A DNA stretch of 64,000 bases, from contig NZ_PTXL01000006.1 in assembly GCF_004343775.1 (NCBI RefSeq), positions 248,001-312,000 on the forward strand, written 5' to 3'. The notes beneath the pieces are model-generated. The model did no database searches. It saw only the letters and a program-made list of their open reading frames with translations, and was not told the DNA's origin. Within the stretch, counting starts at the first letter, position 1, and every line of letters starts with the position of its first letter. Shown here one piece after another: positions 53,734 through 62,476 of the stretch. This DNA comes from Burkholderia sp. SRS-46. Its GTDB lineage: Bacteria > Pseudomonadota > Gammaproteobacteria > Burkholderiales > Burkholderiaceae. A program made the position numbers and the translations under genes.

Positions 53734-54927
53734 TCAGTCGAGCGGCACGCGGAGCAGCTGCGCGCACGCGGTAGCCGCGGCGAGCGCCTCGTCGCGCGTC
53801 GCCGCCGTGAAGTTCACGTGGCCCATCTTGCGGCCGACGCGCGCTTCCTCCTTGCCGTACAGGTGCAGATGCGAAGCCTGCATCGCCGCGACCTGGTCCC
53901 ACGGCGGCGTGATCGCATCGCCGGCGGCGCCGTTCGGGAACCACACGTCGCCGAGGATGTTCAGCATCGCGGCCGGCGAATGCTGGCGCGGGTTGCCGAG
54001 CGGCATGCGCGTCATCGCGCGCACCTGCTGCTCGAACTGGCTCGTCGCGCAGGCATCGACCGTGTAGTGGCCGGAGTTGTGCGGGCGCGGCGCCATCTCG
54101 TTCGCGACGAGCGAGCCGTCCTCCAGCACGAAGAATTCGACGCACAGCACGCCGACGTAGCCGAGCGTATCGGCGATCCGCACCGCGGCCTGCTGCGCCT
54201 GTTCGACGAGCGCGGCGTCGGCGGCCGGCGCGGGCACGACCGTCAGCGCCAGGATGCCGTCGTGATGGGCGTTCTGCGCGAGCGGGAACGCGGCCGAGCG
54301 GCCGTCGGCGCCGCGCGCGATCAGCGCCGACACTTCGTATTTCAGCGGCAGGCGCTTTTCGAGCACGCACGGCACGCCGCCGAGCGCCGCGTGCGCGTCG
54401 CGCGCTTCCTGCGCGGTGCGCACCCGCACCTGCCCCTTGCCGTCGTAGCCGAGGCGCGCGGTCTTCAGGATGCCCGGCAGCACCGCGTCGAGCGCGGCAT
54501 CGTCCAGCGCGGCGAGCGCCGCGGCCGATTCGAGCACCACGTGCGGTGCGACCGGCACGCCGGACGCCTCGATGAAGCGCTTCTCCGCGATCCGGTCCTG
54601 CGCGACCGCGACGCAGCGGCCGGCCGGCGCGACGAAGGTCGTGCGCGCGAGGAAATCGAGGCTCGCGGCCGGCACATTCTCGAACTCGGTCGACACCGCG
54701 TCGCACAGCGACGCCAGTTCGGCGAGCGCCGCTTCGTCGTCGTACGCGGCGCGCAGGTGGCGGTCCGCGACCGTGCCGGCGGGGCTCGTCGGATCGGGGT
54801 CGAGCACCGCGACGCGATAGCCCATCGATTGCGCGGCGAAGCAGAACATGCGGCCAAGCTGGCCGCCGCCGACCATGCCCAGCCAGGCGCCGGGCAGGAT
54901 CGGGGAAGTGGAGTCAGGAGTGGTCAT
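53734..54927 (-). CDS. purK: N5-carboxyaminoimidazole ribonucleotide synthase PurK
   Basis: ATP-grasp enzyme converting AIR, ATP and bicarbonate to N5-CAIR. 397 aa: GMVGGGQLGRMFCFAAQ at the start, STEFENVP, LKTARLGYDGKGQ (ATP-grasp), CVEFFVLEDGSLVANEMAPRPHNSGHYT near residue 265-290 and HLYGKEEARVGRKMGHVN at the end. 85 bp after purE, the typical purE-purK order. An ATG at 54975 is not conserved. Confidence 0.96.
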   Translation of the reverse strand: MTTPDSTSPILPGAWLGMVGGGQLGRMFCFAAQSMGYRVAVLDPDPTSPAGTVADRHLRAAYDDEAALAELASLCDAVSTEFENVPAASLDFLARTTFVAPAGRCVAVAQDRIAEKRFIEASGVPVAPHVVLESAAALAALDDAALDAVLPGILKTARLGYDGKGQVRVRTAQEARDAHAALGGVPCVLEKRLPLKYEVSALIARGADGRSAAFPLAQNAHHDGILALTVVPAPAADAALVEQAQQAAVRIADTLGYVGVLCVEFFVLEDGSLVANEMAPRPHNSGHYTVDACATSQFEQQVRAMTRMPLGNPRQHSPAAMLNILGDVWFPNGAAGDAITPPWDQVAAMQASHLHLYGKEEARVGRKMGHVNFTAATRDEALAAATACAQLLRVPLD

Positions 54928-55012
54928 GTCAGTGGTCGGTCGCGGCGGGCAGCGCGCCCGCCGCAGTGAGGACAATCCGGCTTCGACGGCCCGCGCCCGG
55001 GCGGCCGTGCCG

Positions 55013-55534
55013 TCATTCCAGCGGCGGCAGCACCATCGCGTGCGCGGCCTCGTTCTGGCGCACGCGGAACGCGGCGAGCCGGTTCGCGTAGTCGACCGAC
55101 GTGCCGGACAGCAGCGACACCGCGAACAGCGCCGCGTTCGCCGCGCCGGCCTCGCCGATCGCGAAGGTCGCGACCGGCACGCCCTTCGGCATCTGCACGA
55201 TCGAGTGCAGCGAATCGACGCCCTTCAGATACTTGCTCGCGACCGGCACGCCGAGCACCGGCACCGTCGTCTTCGCGGCGAGCATGCCCGGCAGGTGCGC
55301 GGCGCCGCCGGCGCCCGCGATGATCGCGCGCAGGCCGCGCTCGCGGGCCTTCTCGGCATAGTCGAACATCTCGTCGGGCATCCGGTGCGCGGACACGACC
55401 TTCGCCTCGTAAGGCACGCCGAATTCCTGCAGGATCGCCACGGCATGCTTCATCACGTCCCAGTCGGAACTCGAACCCATCAGCACGCCGACGAGCGGCG
55501 CGCTGTGCGTGTGGGCGGTCTGGACTTCACTCAT
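55013..55534 (-). CDS. purE: N5-CAIR mutase PurE
   Basis: Interconverts N5-CAIR and CAIR. 173 aa class I PurE: VGVLMGSSSDWDVM, VVSAHRMPDEMFDYA, IAGAGGAAHLPGMLAAKT and GVPVASKYLKGVDSLHSIVQMPKG form the known active-site loops. First of purE-purK-tsaC, 67 bp after purC. Confidence 0.97.
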   Translation of the reverse strand: MSEVQTAHTHSAPLVGVLMGSSSDWDVMKHAVAILQEFGVPYEAKVVSAHRMPDEMFDYAEKARERGLRAIIAGAGGAAHLPGMLAAKTTVPVLGVPVASKYLKGVDSLHSIVQMPKGVPVATFAIGEAGAANAALFAVSLLSGTSVDYANRLAAFRVRQNEAAHAMVLPPLE

Positions 55535-55601
55535 TTCTTGCGTTCCCCTGTCGACCGGGGCCGGTGCTTCGGCACGTGCCCCGGTCCGATGCAAAGCTCG
55601 C

Positions 55602-56492
55602 TCAGGCGAGCGGCTGGCCCGTGATGCGCTCGAGCGCTTCCTGGTACTTCGCGGCCGTCTTCTCGACGACGTCGGCCGGCAGCGCCGGTGCCGGCGCCGT
55701 CTTGCCCCACGGCTGCGTCTCGAGCCAGTCGCGCACGAACTGCTTGTCGAACGACGGCGGGTTCGTGCCGACCTGGTACTGGTCCGCCGGCCAGAAGCGC
55801 GACGAATCGGCCGTCAGCACTTCGTCCATCAGGTACAGCTTGCCGTGGTTGTCGAGGCCGAATTCGAACTTCGTGTCGGCGATGATGATGCCGCGCGTCG
55901 CCGCGTAGTCGGCCGCTTCCTTGTACAGCTTGATCGAGATGTCGCGGATCGTCGCGGCCAGCTCGGTGCCGATGCGGCGCTCGGTTTCCTCGAACGTGAT
56001 GTTTTCGTCGTGCTCGCCCATCTCGGCCTTCGCCGCGGGCGTGAAGATCGGCTCGGGCAGCTTCTGCGCGTTCTGCAGGCCTTCCGGCAACTGCACGCCG
56101 CACACGGCGCCCGATGCCTGGTATTCCTTCCAGCCGCTGCCGGCCAGGTAGCCGCGCACCACCGCTTCGATCATGATCGGCTCGAGGCGCTTGACGACCA
56201 CGCCGCGGCCCTTGACCTGCTCGACCTCGTCGGCCGCGACGACCGCTTCCGGCGCGTCGCCCGTCAGGTGGTTCGGGACGATGTGCGCGAGCTTGTCGAA
56301 CCAGAAGTTGGCCATCTGGTTCAGCACGCGGCCCTTGTTCGGAATCGGCTCGCCCATGATCACGTCGAACGCCGACAGGCGATCGGTCGTGACGATCAGG
56401 AGCTTGTCGTTGCCGACCGCGTAGTTGTCGCGGACCTTGCCGCGACCGAGGAGCGGCAGCGAGCGGAGCGTGGATTCGTAGAGGGTGGACAT
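55602..56492 (-). CDS. purC: SAICAR synthetase PurC
   Basis: ATP-dependent joining of CAIR and aspartate. 296 aa, the long proteobacterial/fungal-like form: LLGRGKVRDNYAVGNDKLLIVTTDRLSAFD at the N terminus (nucleotide and CAIR site), IEAVVRGYLAGSGWKEY, and IIIADTKFEFGLD, LMDEVLTADSSRFWP near the end. Followed by purE; immediately downstream of the fbaA terminator, so it must have its own promoter near 56500. Confidence 0.97.
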   Translation of the reverse strand: MSTLYESTLRSLPLLGRGKVRDNYAVGNDKLLIVTTDRLSAFDVIMGEPIPNKGRVLNQMANFWFDKLAHIVPNHLTGDAPEAVVAADEVEQVKGRGVVVKRLEPIMIEAVVRGYLAGSGWKEYQASGAVCGVQLPEGLQNAQKLPEPIFTPAAKAEMGEHDENITFEETERRIGTELAATIRDISIKLYKEAADYAATRGIIIADTKFEFGLDNHGKLYLMDEVLTADSSRFWPADQYQVGTNPPSFDKQFVRDWLETQPWGKTAPAPALPADVVEKTAAKYQEALERITGQPLA

Positions 56493-56518
56493 CGTCTTTT
56501 CGCAGATAAGGAGCCAAA

Positions 56519-56561
56519 CAAAAAGGGAAACGCCGTTCCCCGGCAGCAGGCGGGAACGGCG
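56519..56561 (-). terminator. Intrinsic terminator of fbaA
   Basis: CGCCGTTCCC (56531-56540) pairs with GGGAACGGCG (56552-56561). On the minus strand TTTCCCTTTTTG follows. It is 130 nt past the aldolase stop and 27 nt before the purC start. Confidence 0.7.
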
Positions 56562-56690
56562 GCCTTGCGATACGTCGGCGCGCGCCGGGCGGCTTGGCCC
56601 GGGCGGCGCCGGCCGGCCCTTGTTCGGCCGGCGGGACGGTCACGGCCGGCGAACCTTCGCCGGTCGGCAGCCCCGGATCGTACTACAGTC

Positions 56691-57755
56691 TCAGCGCACG
56701 ACCTGCGCGAGCTCGCCAGCCTTGTACTTCTCGGCGATCTTGTCGAGCGACACCGGCTTGATCTTCGCAGCCTGGCCTTCGCAGCCGAACGCGAGGTAAC
56801 GGTCGACGCAGATCTTCTTCGCCGCTTCGCGCGCGGGCTTCAGGTAGTCGCGCGGGTCGAACTTGCCCGGGTTCTCGAACAGGTAGCGGCGGATCGCGCC
56901 CGTGATCGCCAGACGCAGGTCGGTGTCGATGTTGATCTTGCGCACGCCGTGCTTGATGCCTTCCTGGATTTCCTCGACCGGCACGCCGTAGGTTTCCTTC
57001 ATGTCGCCGCCGAACTGGCGGATTTCTTCCAGCAGCTCCTGCGGCACCGACGACGAACCGTGCATCACGAGGTGCGTGTTCGGAATGCGCGCGTGGATTT
57101 CCTTGATGCGCTGGATCGACAGGATGTCGCCCGTCGGCTTCTTCGAGAACTTGTACGCGCCGTGCGACGTGCCGATCGCGATCGCGAGGGCATCGCACTG
57201 CGTCAGCTTCACGAAGTCGGCTGCCTGCTCCGGATCGGTCAGCAGCTGCTCGCGGGTCATCGTGCCCTCGGCGCCGTGGCCGTCTTCCTTGTCGCCCTTC
57301 ATCGTCTCGAGCGAGCCGAGCACGCCGAGTTCCGCCTCGACCGTCACGCCGATCGAGTGTGCCATCTCGACGACCTTGCGCGACACGTCCACGTTGTATT
57401 CGTACGATGCGACCGTCTTGCCGTCCGCCTCGAGCGAACCGTCCATCATCACGCTGGTGAAGCCGCTGCGGATCGCCGCCATGCAGACCGCCGGCGACTG
57501 GCCGTGATCCTGGTGCATCACGACCGGGATGTGCGGGTACGACTCGACCGCGGCCTCGATCAGGTGGCGCAGGAACGGCTCGCCCGCATACTTACGCGCG
57601 CCGGCCGACGCCTGCATGATCACGGGTGCGCCGACCTGGTCCGCCGCCGCCATGATCGCCTGCACCTGCTCCAGGTTGTTCACGTTGAAGGCCGGCAGGC
57701 CGTAACCGTGCTCTGCCGCGTGGTCCAGCAATTGACGCATTGATACGAGAGGCAT
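56691..57755 (-). CDS. fbaA: Fructose-bisphosphate aldolase, class II
   Basis: Zinc aldolase of glycolysis/gluconeogenesis (Calvin-type subgroup), 354 aa. VMHQDHGQSPAVCM carries a zinc His and the Asp, TVEAELGVLGS and GTSHGAYKF supply further ligands, and VMHGSSSVPQELL and KINIDTDLRLA are the phosphate-site loops. AGGAG precedes the ATG. Fourth in a glycolytic run pgk-pyk-fbaA, with a terminator after pyk separating them. Confidence 0.97.
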   Translation of the reverse strand: MPLVSMRQLLDHAAEHGYGLPAFNVNNLEQVQAIMAAADQVGAPVIMQASAGARKYAGEPFLRHLIEAAVESYPHIPVVMHQDHGQSPAVCMAAIRSGFTSVMMDGSLEADGKTVASYEYNVDVSRKVVEMAHSIGVTVEAELGVLGSLETMKGDKEDGHGAEGTMTREQLLTDPEQAADFVKLTQCDALAIAIGTSHGAYKFSKKPTGDILSIQRIKEIHARIPNTHLVMHGSSSVPQELLEEIRQFGGDMKETYGVPVEEIQEGIKHGVRKINIDTDLRLAITGAIRRYLFENPGKFDPRDYLKPAREAAKKICVDRYLAFGCEGQAAKIKPVSLDKIAEKYKAGELAQVVR

Positions 57756-57950
57756 TGTGGAACTCCTTGAATGAAAACCGGTGCGCCCTGCGCGCCGGCG
57801 CGGCCTGGCCGGGTGTGACCCCGGGCGGACGGGCGCGGCTGAGCGTCGAATAGCGGCATTTTATCGCGAAGCGCCACCGAATCCGACCGGTTGGCGCGCC
57901 GTGCTCGCAATTTGTTACCTTCGCACGGCACAATGCGGCCAAAAAGAAGA

Positions 57951-57988
57951 AAAAAAGCCGCGCGGGGCATCCGACCCCGCGCGGCTTT
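57951..57988 (-). terminator. Intrinsic terminator of pyk
   Basis: AAAGCCGCGCGGGG (57954-57967) and CCCCGCGCGGCTTT (57975-57988) form a perfect 14-bp stem with a 7-nt loop; a T-run follows on the minus strand. 51 nt after the pyruvate kinase stop. Confidence 0.93.
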
Positions 57989-58038
57989 CGGCCATCATTC
58001 GGCAAAAAAACAGTGCCGGATCGAATCCGGCGACCCGG

Positions 58039-59475
58039 TCAGTAGTGCTCGCCGACCCGGACGATCTTCAGCGTGTTGGTGCCGCCCGCCTGCCCCATCG
58101 GCTCGCCGACGGTCAGCACGACCATGTCGCCGCGCGCGACGAGCCCGCGCTGCACGATCAGCTCGATCGCCTGCTGCAGCGCGCCGTCGCGGTCGCTGTT
58201 GAAGTCGACGTGCAGCGGCGTGACGTTGCGGTACAGCGACATCGTGCGCTCGCTGCCGACCCGCGGCGTCAGCGCGAAGATCGGCACGTGCGTGTAGTGG
58301 CGCGACATCCACAGCGCGGTCGCGCCCGATTCCGTCAGCGCGACGATCGCCTTCGCGCCGAGGTGGTACGCGGTGAACAGCGCGCCCATCGCGATCGACT
58401 GGTCGATGCGCGTGAACGTGCGATCGAGGAAATCCTTGTCCAGCTCGACGTGCTCTGACTTCTCGGCTTCCACGCAGACGGCCGCCATCGCCTCGATCGT
58501 CACGACCGGGTACTTGCCGGCGGCCGTCTCGGCCGACAGCATCACCGCGTCGGTGCCGTCGAGCACCGCGTTCGCGACGTCCGACACCTCGGCGCGGGTC
58601 GGCACCGGCGCGTGGATCATCGATTCCATCATCTGCGTGGCGGTGATCACGAGCTTGTTCGACTCGCGCGCCATCCGGATCATGCGCTTCTGCAGCGCCG
58701 GCACCGCCGCGTTGCCGACTTCCACCGCGAGATCGCCGCGCGCGACCATGATGCCGTCGGACGCGTCGAGGATGCTCTGCAGCGCCGGAATCGCCTCGGC
58801 GCGCTCGATCTTCGCGATCATCTTCGGCTTGATGCCGTACGGCGCGCCCGCGATGTTCGCGAGCTGGCGCGCCATTTCCATGTCGGTCGCGTTCTTCGGG
58901 AACGACACTGCGACGAGATCCGCGCCGAGCGACATCGCGGTGCGGATGTCCTCCATGTCCTTCGCGGTCAGCGCGGGGGCCGACAGCCCGCCGCCCTGCC
59001 GGTTGATCCCCTTGTTGTTCGACAGCTCGCCGCCCACCTTGACGATCGTGTGGATCTCCTCGCCGAGCACGCGCTCGACGGTCAGCACGATCAGGCCGTC
59101 GTTCAGCAGCAGCACGTCACCCGGCTTCAGGTCGCGCGGCAGCTCCTTGTAGTCGAGGCCGACGCGATCGTCGTTGCCCAGCTCGCAGCCCGCGTCGAGG
59201 ATGAACGGCTGGCCCGCCGACAGCGTGGTCTTGCCGTTCTCGAACTTGCCGACGCGGATCTTCGGGCCCTGGAGGTCCGCCATGATCGCGATCTCGCGGC
59301 CGACCTTGCGGGCGGCCTCGCGCACCATCTCGGCGCGCTGGCGGTGATCATCGGCGGTGCCGTGCGAAAAATTGAGCCGCACGACGTCGAGGCCCGCCTG
59401 CATCATCTGCAGCAGTGTCTCCGGCGAACTGGAAGCCGGGCCGATCGTGGCGACTATCTTGGTGGCGCGCTGCAT
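58039..59475 (-). CDS. pyk: Pyruvate kinase
   Basis: Final ATP-forming step of glycolysis. 478 aa: TKIVATIGPASSSPETL, LNFSHGTADDH, IMADLQGPKIRVG, MIAKIERAEAI with the catalytic Lys-Glu, DGIMVARGDLAVEVG, KLVITATQMMESMI and TDAVMLSAETAAGKYP. AGGAG lies 6 nt upstream of the chosen ATG (59475). The frame stays open for another 95 codons upstream to a GTG at 59760, directly after pgk; see findings. Confidence 0.96.
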   Translation of the reverse strand: MQRATKIVATIGPASSSPETLLQMMQAGLDVVRLNFSHGTADDHRQRAEMVREAARKVGREIAIMADLQGPKIRVGKFENGKTTLSAGQPFILDAGCELGNDDRVGLDYKELPRDLKPGDVLLLNDGLIVLTVERVLGEEIHTIVKVGGELSNNKGINRQGGGLSAPALTAKDMEDIRTAMSLGADLVAVSFPKNATDMEMARQLANIAGAPYGIKPKMIAKIERAEAIPALQSILDASDGIMVARGDLAVEVGNAAVPALQKRMIRMARESNKLVITATQMMESMIHAPVPTRAEVSDVANAVLDGTDAVMLSAETAAGKYPVVTIEAMAAVCVEAEKSEHVELDKDFLDRTFTRIDQSIAMGALFTAYHLGAKAIVALTESGATALWMSRHYTHVPIFALTPRVGSERTMSLYRNVTPLHVDFNSDRDGALQQAIELIVQRGLVARGDMVVLTVGEPMGQAGGTNTLKIVRVGEHY

Positions 59476-59762
59476 GAAACTCCTCATCTGGATCAAGGTG
59501 GATGCGCTGGGTGAAACGCTGCGAGAGCCGGACGCGGCAGGCCCAGCGGCGGCCGCTCCGGGGGGCGTGCCGGTGCTGTCGCCCGGCATCGCTTTGTTCT
59601 GAATCTCGTGGTGCTGCTCGACCGCGTCGCCGGCGGTCGCCGCCGGTGCGCGCGGGGCGGTGTTCGCCCGTGCGGGCGCGCGCTTGCGCTTGCCCGCACC
59701 GGCCGCCGGCTCCGCTTTCGCGGAGCGCGCGGCCTTCGTCACCCCTGCGCGCGCCGCCACGC

Positions 59763-60959
59763 TCAGGCCGCCCGCGTTTCGAGCACTTCCACCGCCGGCA
59801 GCTTCTTCCCTTCGAGGAACTCGAGGAAGGCGCCGCCGCCCGTCGAGATGTAGCTGACCTGGTCGTGAATGCCGTACTTCGCGATGGCCGCGAGCGTGTC
59901 GCCGCCGCCCGCGATCGAGAACGCGGACGATTTGGCGATCGCTTCGGCGAGCGTCTTGGTGCCGTTGCCGAACTGGTCGAACTCGAACACGCCGACCGGG
60001 CCGTTCCAAACGATCGTGCCGGCCTTCTCGAGCTGGCTCGCGAGCGCCTTGGCCGTTTCCGGCCCGATGTCGAGGATCATGTCGTCGGCTTCGATGTCGG
60101 CGACCTTCTTCACCGTCGCGACGGCCGTCGGCGCGAATTCCTTCGCGGTCACGACGTCGGTCGGGATCGGCACCGACGCGCCGCGCTTGCGCGCGTCGTC
60201 GATGATCGCCTTCGCCTCGGCGACGAGGTCGGCTTCCGCGAGCGACTTGCCGATCGGCAAACCGGCCGCCAGCATGAACGTGTTCGCGATGCCGCCGCCG
60301 ACGATCAGCTGGTCGACCTTCTCCGCGAGCGACTTGAGGATCGTCAGCTTGGTCGACACCTTCGAGCCGGCGACGATCGCCACCAGCGGGCGCGCCGGGT
60401 TGCCGAGCGCCTTGCCGAGCGCGTCGAGCTCGGCCGCGAGCAGCGGGCCCGCGCACGCGACCGGCGCGTACTTCGCGATGCCGTGGGTGGTCGCTTCCGC
60501 GCGGTGCGCAGTGCCGAACGCGTCGTTCACGTAGATATCGCAGAGCTGCGCCATCTTCTGCGCGAGCTCGTCCGAGTTCTTCTTCTCGCCCTTGTTCACG
60601 CGGCAGTTCTCGAGCAGCACGACCTGGCCCGGCGCGACGTTCACGCCGTTCTCGACCCAGTTCGCGACGAGCGGCACGTCGCGGCCGAGCAGCTCGGCGA
60701 GACGCTTGGCGACCGGCGCGAGCGAATCCTCAGGCTTGAACTCGCCTTCGGTCGGGCGGCCGAGGTGCGACGTGACCATCACGGCCGCGCCGGCATCGAG
60801 CGCGGCCCGGATGGCCGGCACCGACGCGCGCACGCGCGTGTCTTCGGTGATGTTGCCGTGGTCGTCCTGCGGAACGTTCAGGTCCGCGCGGATGAAGACG
60901 CGCTTGCCGGCGAGCTGGCCGGCGGCGATCAGGTCGGTGAGACGCTTGACTTGGCTCAT
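59763..60959 (-). CDS. pgk: Phosphoglycerate kinase
   Basis: 398 aa, full length: KRVFIRADLNVPQDD, MVTSHLGRPTEGE, LLENCRVNKGEKKN, YVNDAFGTAHRAEATT, AIVAGSKVSTKLTIL, IVGGGIANTF, IVWNGPVGVFEFD and FSIAGGGDTLAAI mark the two Rossmann domains and hinge. The ATG at 60959 is conserved; the frame extension to 61097 is not. Upstream of pyk in the same direction. Confidence 0.97.
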   Translation of the reverse strand: MSQVKRLTDLIAAGQLAGKRVFIRADLNVPQDDHGNITEDTRVRASVPAIRAALDAGAAVMVTSHLGRPTEGEFKPEDSLAPVAKRLAELLGRDVPLVANWVENGVNVAPGQVVLLENCRVNKGEKKNSDELAQKMAQLCDIYVNDAFGTAHRAEATTHGIAKYAPVACAGPLLAAELDALGKALGNPARPLVAIVAGSKVSTKLTILKSLAEKVDQLIVGGGIANTFMLAAGLPIGKSLAEADLVAEAKAIIDDARKRGASVPIPTDVVTAKEFAPTAVATVKKVADIEADDMILDIGPETAKALASQLEKAGTIVWNGPVGVFEFDQFGNGTKTLAEAIAKSSAFSIAGGGDTLAAIAKYGIHDQVSYISTGGGAFLEFLEGKKLPAVEVLETRAA

Positions 60960-61197
60960 GTTGAACAGATTGAAGTAGTGGATGGGGAAAGGGGGTCTTA
61001 CGCAACACGTGCGCGGGCTGCCGCGGGGGGCGCCGGGTGCGGGCCGTGGCTGGCGGTTCCGCATGACGCGCACGGGTAAAAAATCTGGAAGGGGCATTCT
61101 AGCCGATCCGTCCGGCCGGCTACCCCGTACGGCGGCGAATTCCGCCTATTTGGGATCACGCACGATATTGCATCGCAACAATCCATGATCCGGCGCG

Positions 61198-61521
61198 TCA
61201 GGCGACCAGCCGCAGCACGGTGAACACGAGCATCCCGACGACGATCGTGCCCAGCATGCTGCGCCGCCACATGAACCAGCCGAAGCCGGCGAGCGCCGCA
61301 TAAAACTGATGATTGGCGAGCGCGAACGACAGCCCGGCCGGGGTCTCGAGCACGTCGGGCAGCACGACGGCGGCCAGCGCCGCCGCGGGCGCGTAGCGCA
61401 GCGCGCGCTGCACGCGCTCCGGCAGCACGGTGCGCTCGCCGCCGATCAGGAACAGCGCGCGCGTCACCGCCGTGACGACCGTCATCCCGACGATGACGAG
61501 CCACATCTCCAGCGCGCTCAT
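61198..61521 (-). CDS. azlD: Branched-chain amino acid exporter subunit AzlD
   Basis: 107 aa, three to four helices, with the AzlD landmarks VTAVTRALFLIGG, LPERVQRALRYAPAAALAAVVLPDV and FGWFMWRRSMLGTIVVGM. Forms the small subunit of the AzlCD permease. Its start overlaps the azlC stop by ATGA. Confidence 0.9.
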   Translation of the reverse strand: MSALEMWLVIVGMTVVTAVTRALFLIGGERTVLPERVQRALRYAPAAALAAVVLPDVLETPAGLSFALANHQFYAALAGFGWFMWRRSMLGTIVVGMLVFTVLRLVA

Positions 61522-62273
61522 TCGACCTCCTTCTGCTGCACGGTCTCGGTCCGGATGCGGCGCCAGTCGGCCCGTTCGACGAAGAAATCGGCGGTGCAGC
61601 CGGCCGCGAGCGCGGCCAGCACCGCGAGCGGCAGCGCGAGCCGGTACGGCAGGTCGAACGCGACGAGCGACACGATGCCGGCCACCGCGACCGCCGCGAG
61701 CGTCGAGCGGTTCGCGACCGCCGACACCATGATCGGGACCAGCGCGAGCGTGCCGGCGAGTTCGAGCCCCCAGCTCGCGGGAAAGAAGCTCGCGAGCAGG
61801 ATCCCGGCGATCGACGACACCTGCCACGACAGCCAGCTCGCGAGCGCCATCCCCCAGAAATAAGCTTCCTTGCCCGGCACGTAGCCGTTCGCGAAGCCCT
61901 GTTTCTGGAACAGCAGGTAGATCACGTCGCCGTTGAAATAGCCGATCGCGACACGCCGCCACAGCGGCAGGTAGGAAAAGTGCGGCGCGAGGCCGGCGCT
62001 GAAGATCACGAAGCGGGTGTTGACCATCGCGGCGGTGAGCAGCACGGTCCAGAGCGGCAGCTTCGCGGCGAGCAGGGGCAGCACCGCGAGCTGCGACGAG
62101 CCCGCGTAGACGAGCAGCGACATCGCGCTCGCCTGCCCGATCGTCATCGCCGACTTGCTCATCGCGATGCCGGTGACGAGCCCCCAGGACAGGATCGCCA
62201 TCAGCGTGGGCGAGTAATCGCGCGCGCCCTGGAGCAGCGCGAAGCGGTCGGTGGCGGACAATCGTGCAAGCAT
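61518..62273 (-). CDS. azlC: Branched-chain amino acid exporter subunit AzlC
   Basis: 251 aa, about eight helices, AzlC/YgaZ family: ARDYSPTLMAILSWGLVTGIAM, LLVYAGSSQLAVLPLL, NTRFVIFSAGLAPHF, YFNGDVIYLLF and FFPASWGLELAGTLALVP. With AzlD it exports valine, leucine or isoleucine. Divergent from ilvE with a 203-bp gap that contains a dyad at 62401-62424. Confidence 0.93.
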   Translation of the reverse strand: MLARLSATDRFALLQGARDYSPTLMAILSWGLVTGIAMSKSAMTIGQASAMSLLVYAGSSQLAVLPLLAAKLPLWTVLLTAAMVNTRFVIFSAGLAPHFSYLPLWRRVAIGYFNGDVIYLLFQKQGFANGYVPGKEAYFWGMALASWLSWQVSSIAGILLASFFPASWGLELAGTLALVPIMVSAVANRSTLAAVAVAGIVSLVAFDLPYRLALPLAVLAALAAGCTADFFVERADWRRIRTETVQQKEVE

Positions 62274-62400
62274 GGGGAATGCGCCGCGGAGGACGGATTG
62301 TCGGGGCGCTGGCGTCTCCTGCCGGCGTGGCCCGTCTTGGTTGGAATCGGTACCGGGCGATTATAGCCCCGCCCCTCGCCGACCGACCGGTTTGCCGCCA

Positions 62401-62424
62401 AAAGACGCTAAAATATGCGTCTTT
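62401..62424. promoter_or_regulatory. Dyad bracketing a -10 element between azlC and ilvE
   Basis: AAAGACGC (62401-62408) and GCGTCTTT (62417-62424) are exact inverse repeats 8 nt apart; the spacer is TAAAATAT and holds TAAAAT (62409-62414), a -10-like hexamer for ilvE. Transcription would start about 55 nt before the ilvE ATG. A regulator bound to the arms would cover the promoter. No good -35 is seen, as expected for an activated promoter. Confidence 0.55.
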
Positions 62425-62476
62425 CCGGCGTAACGCTGCACACCGCGGCCGCACCCCCGCATCCCAGGAGATTCCT

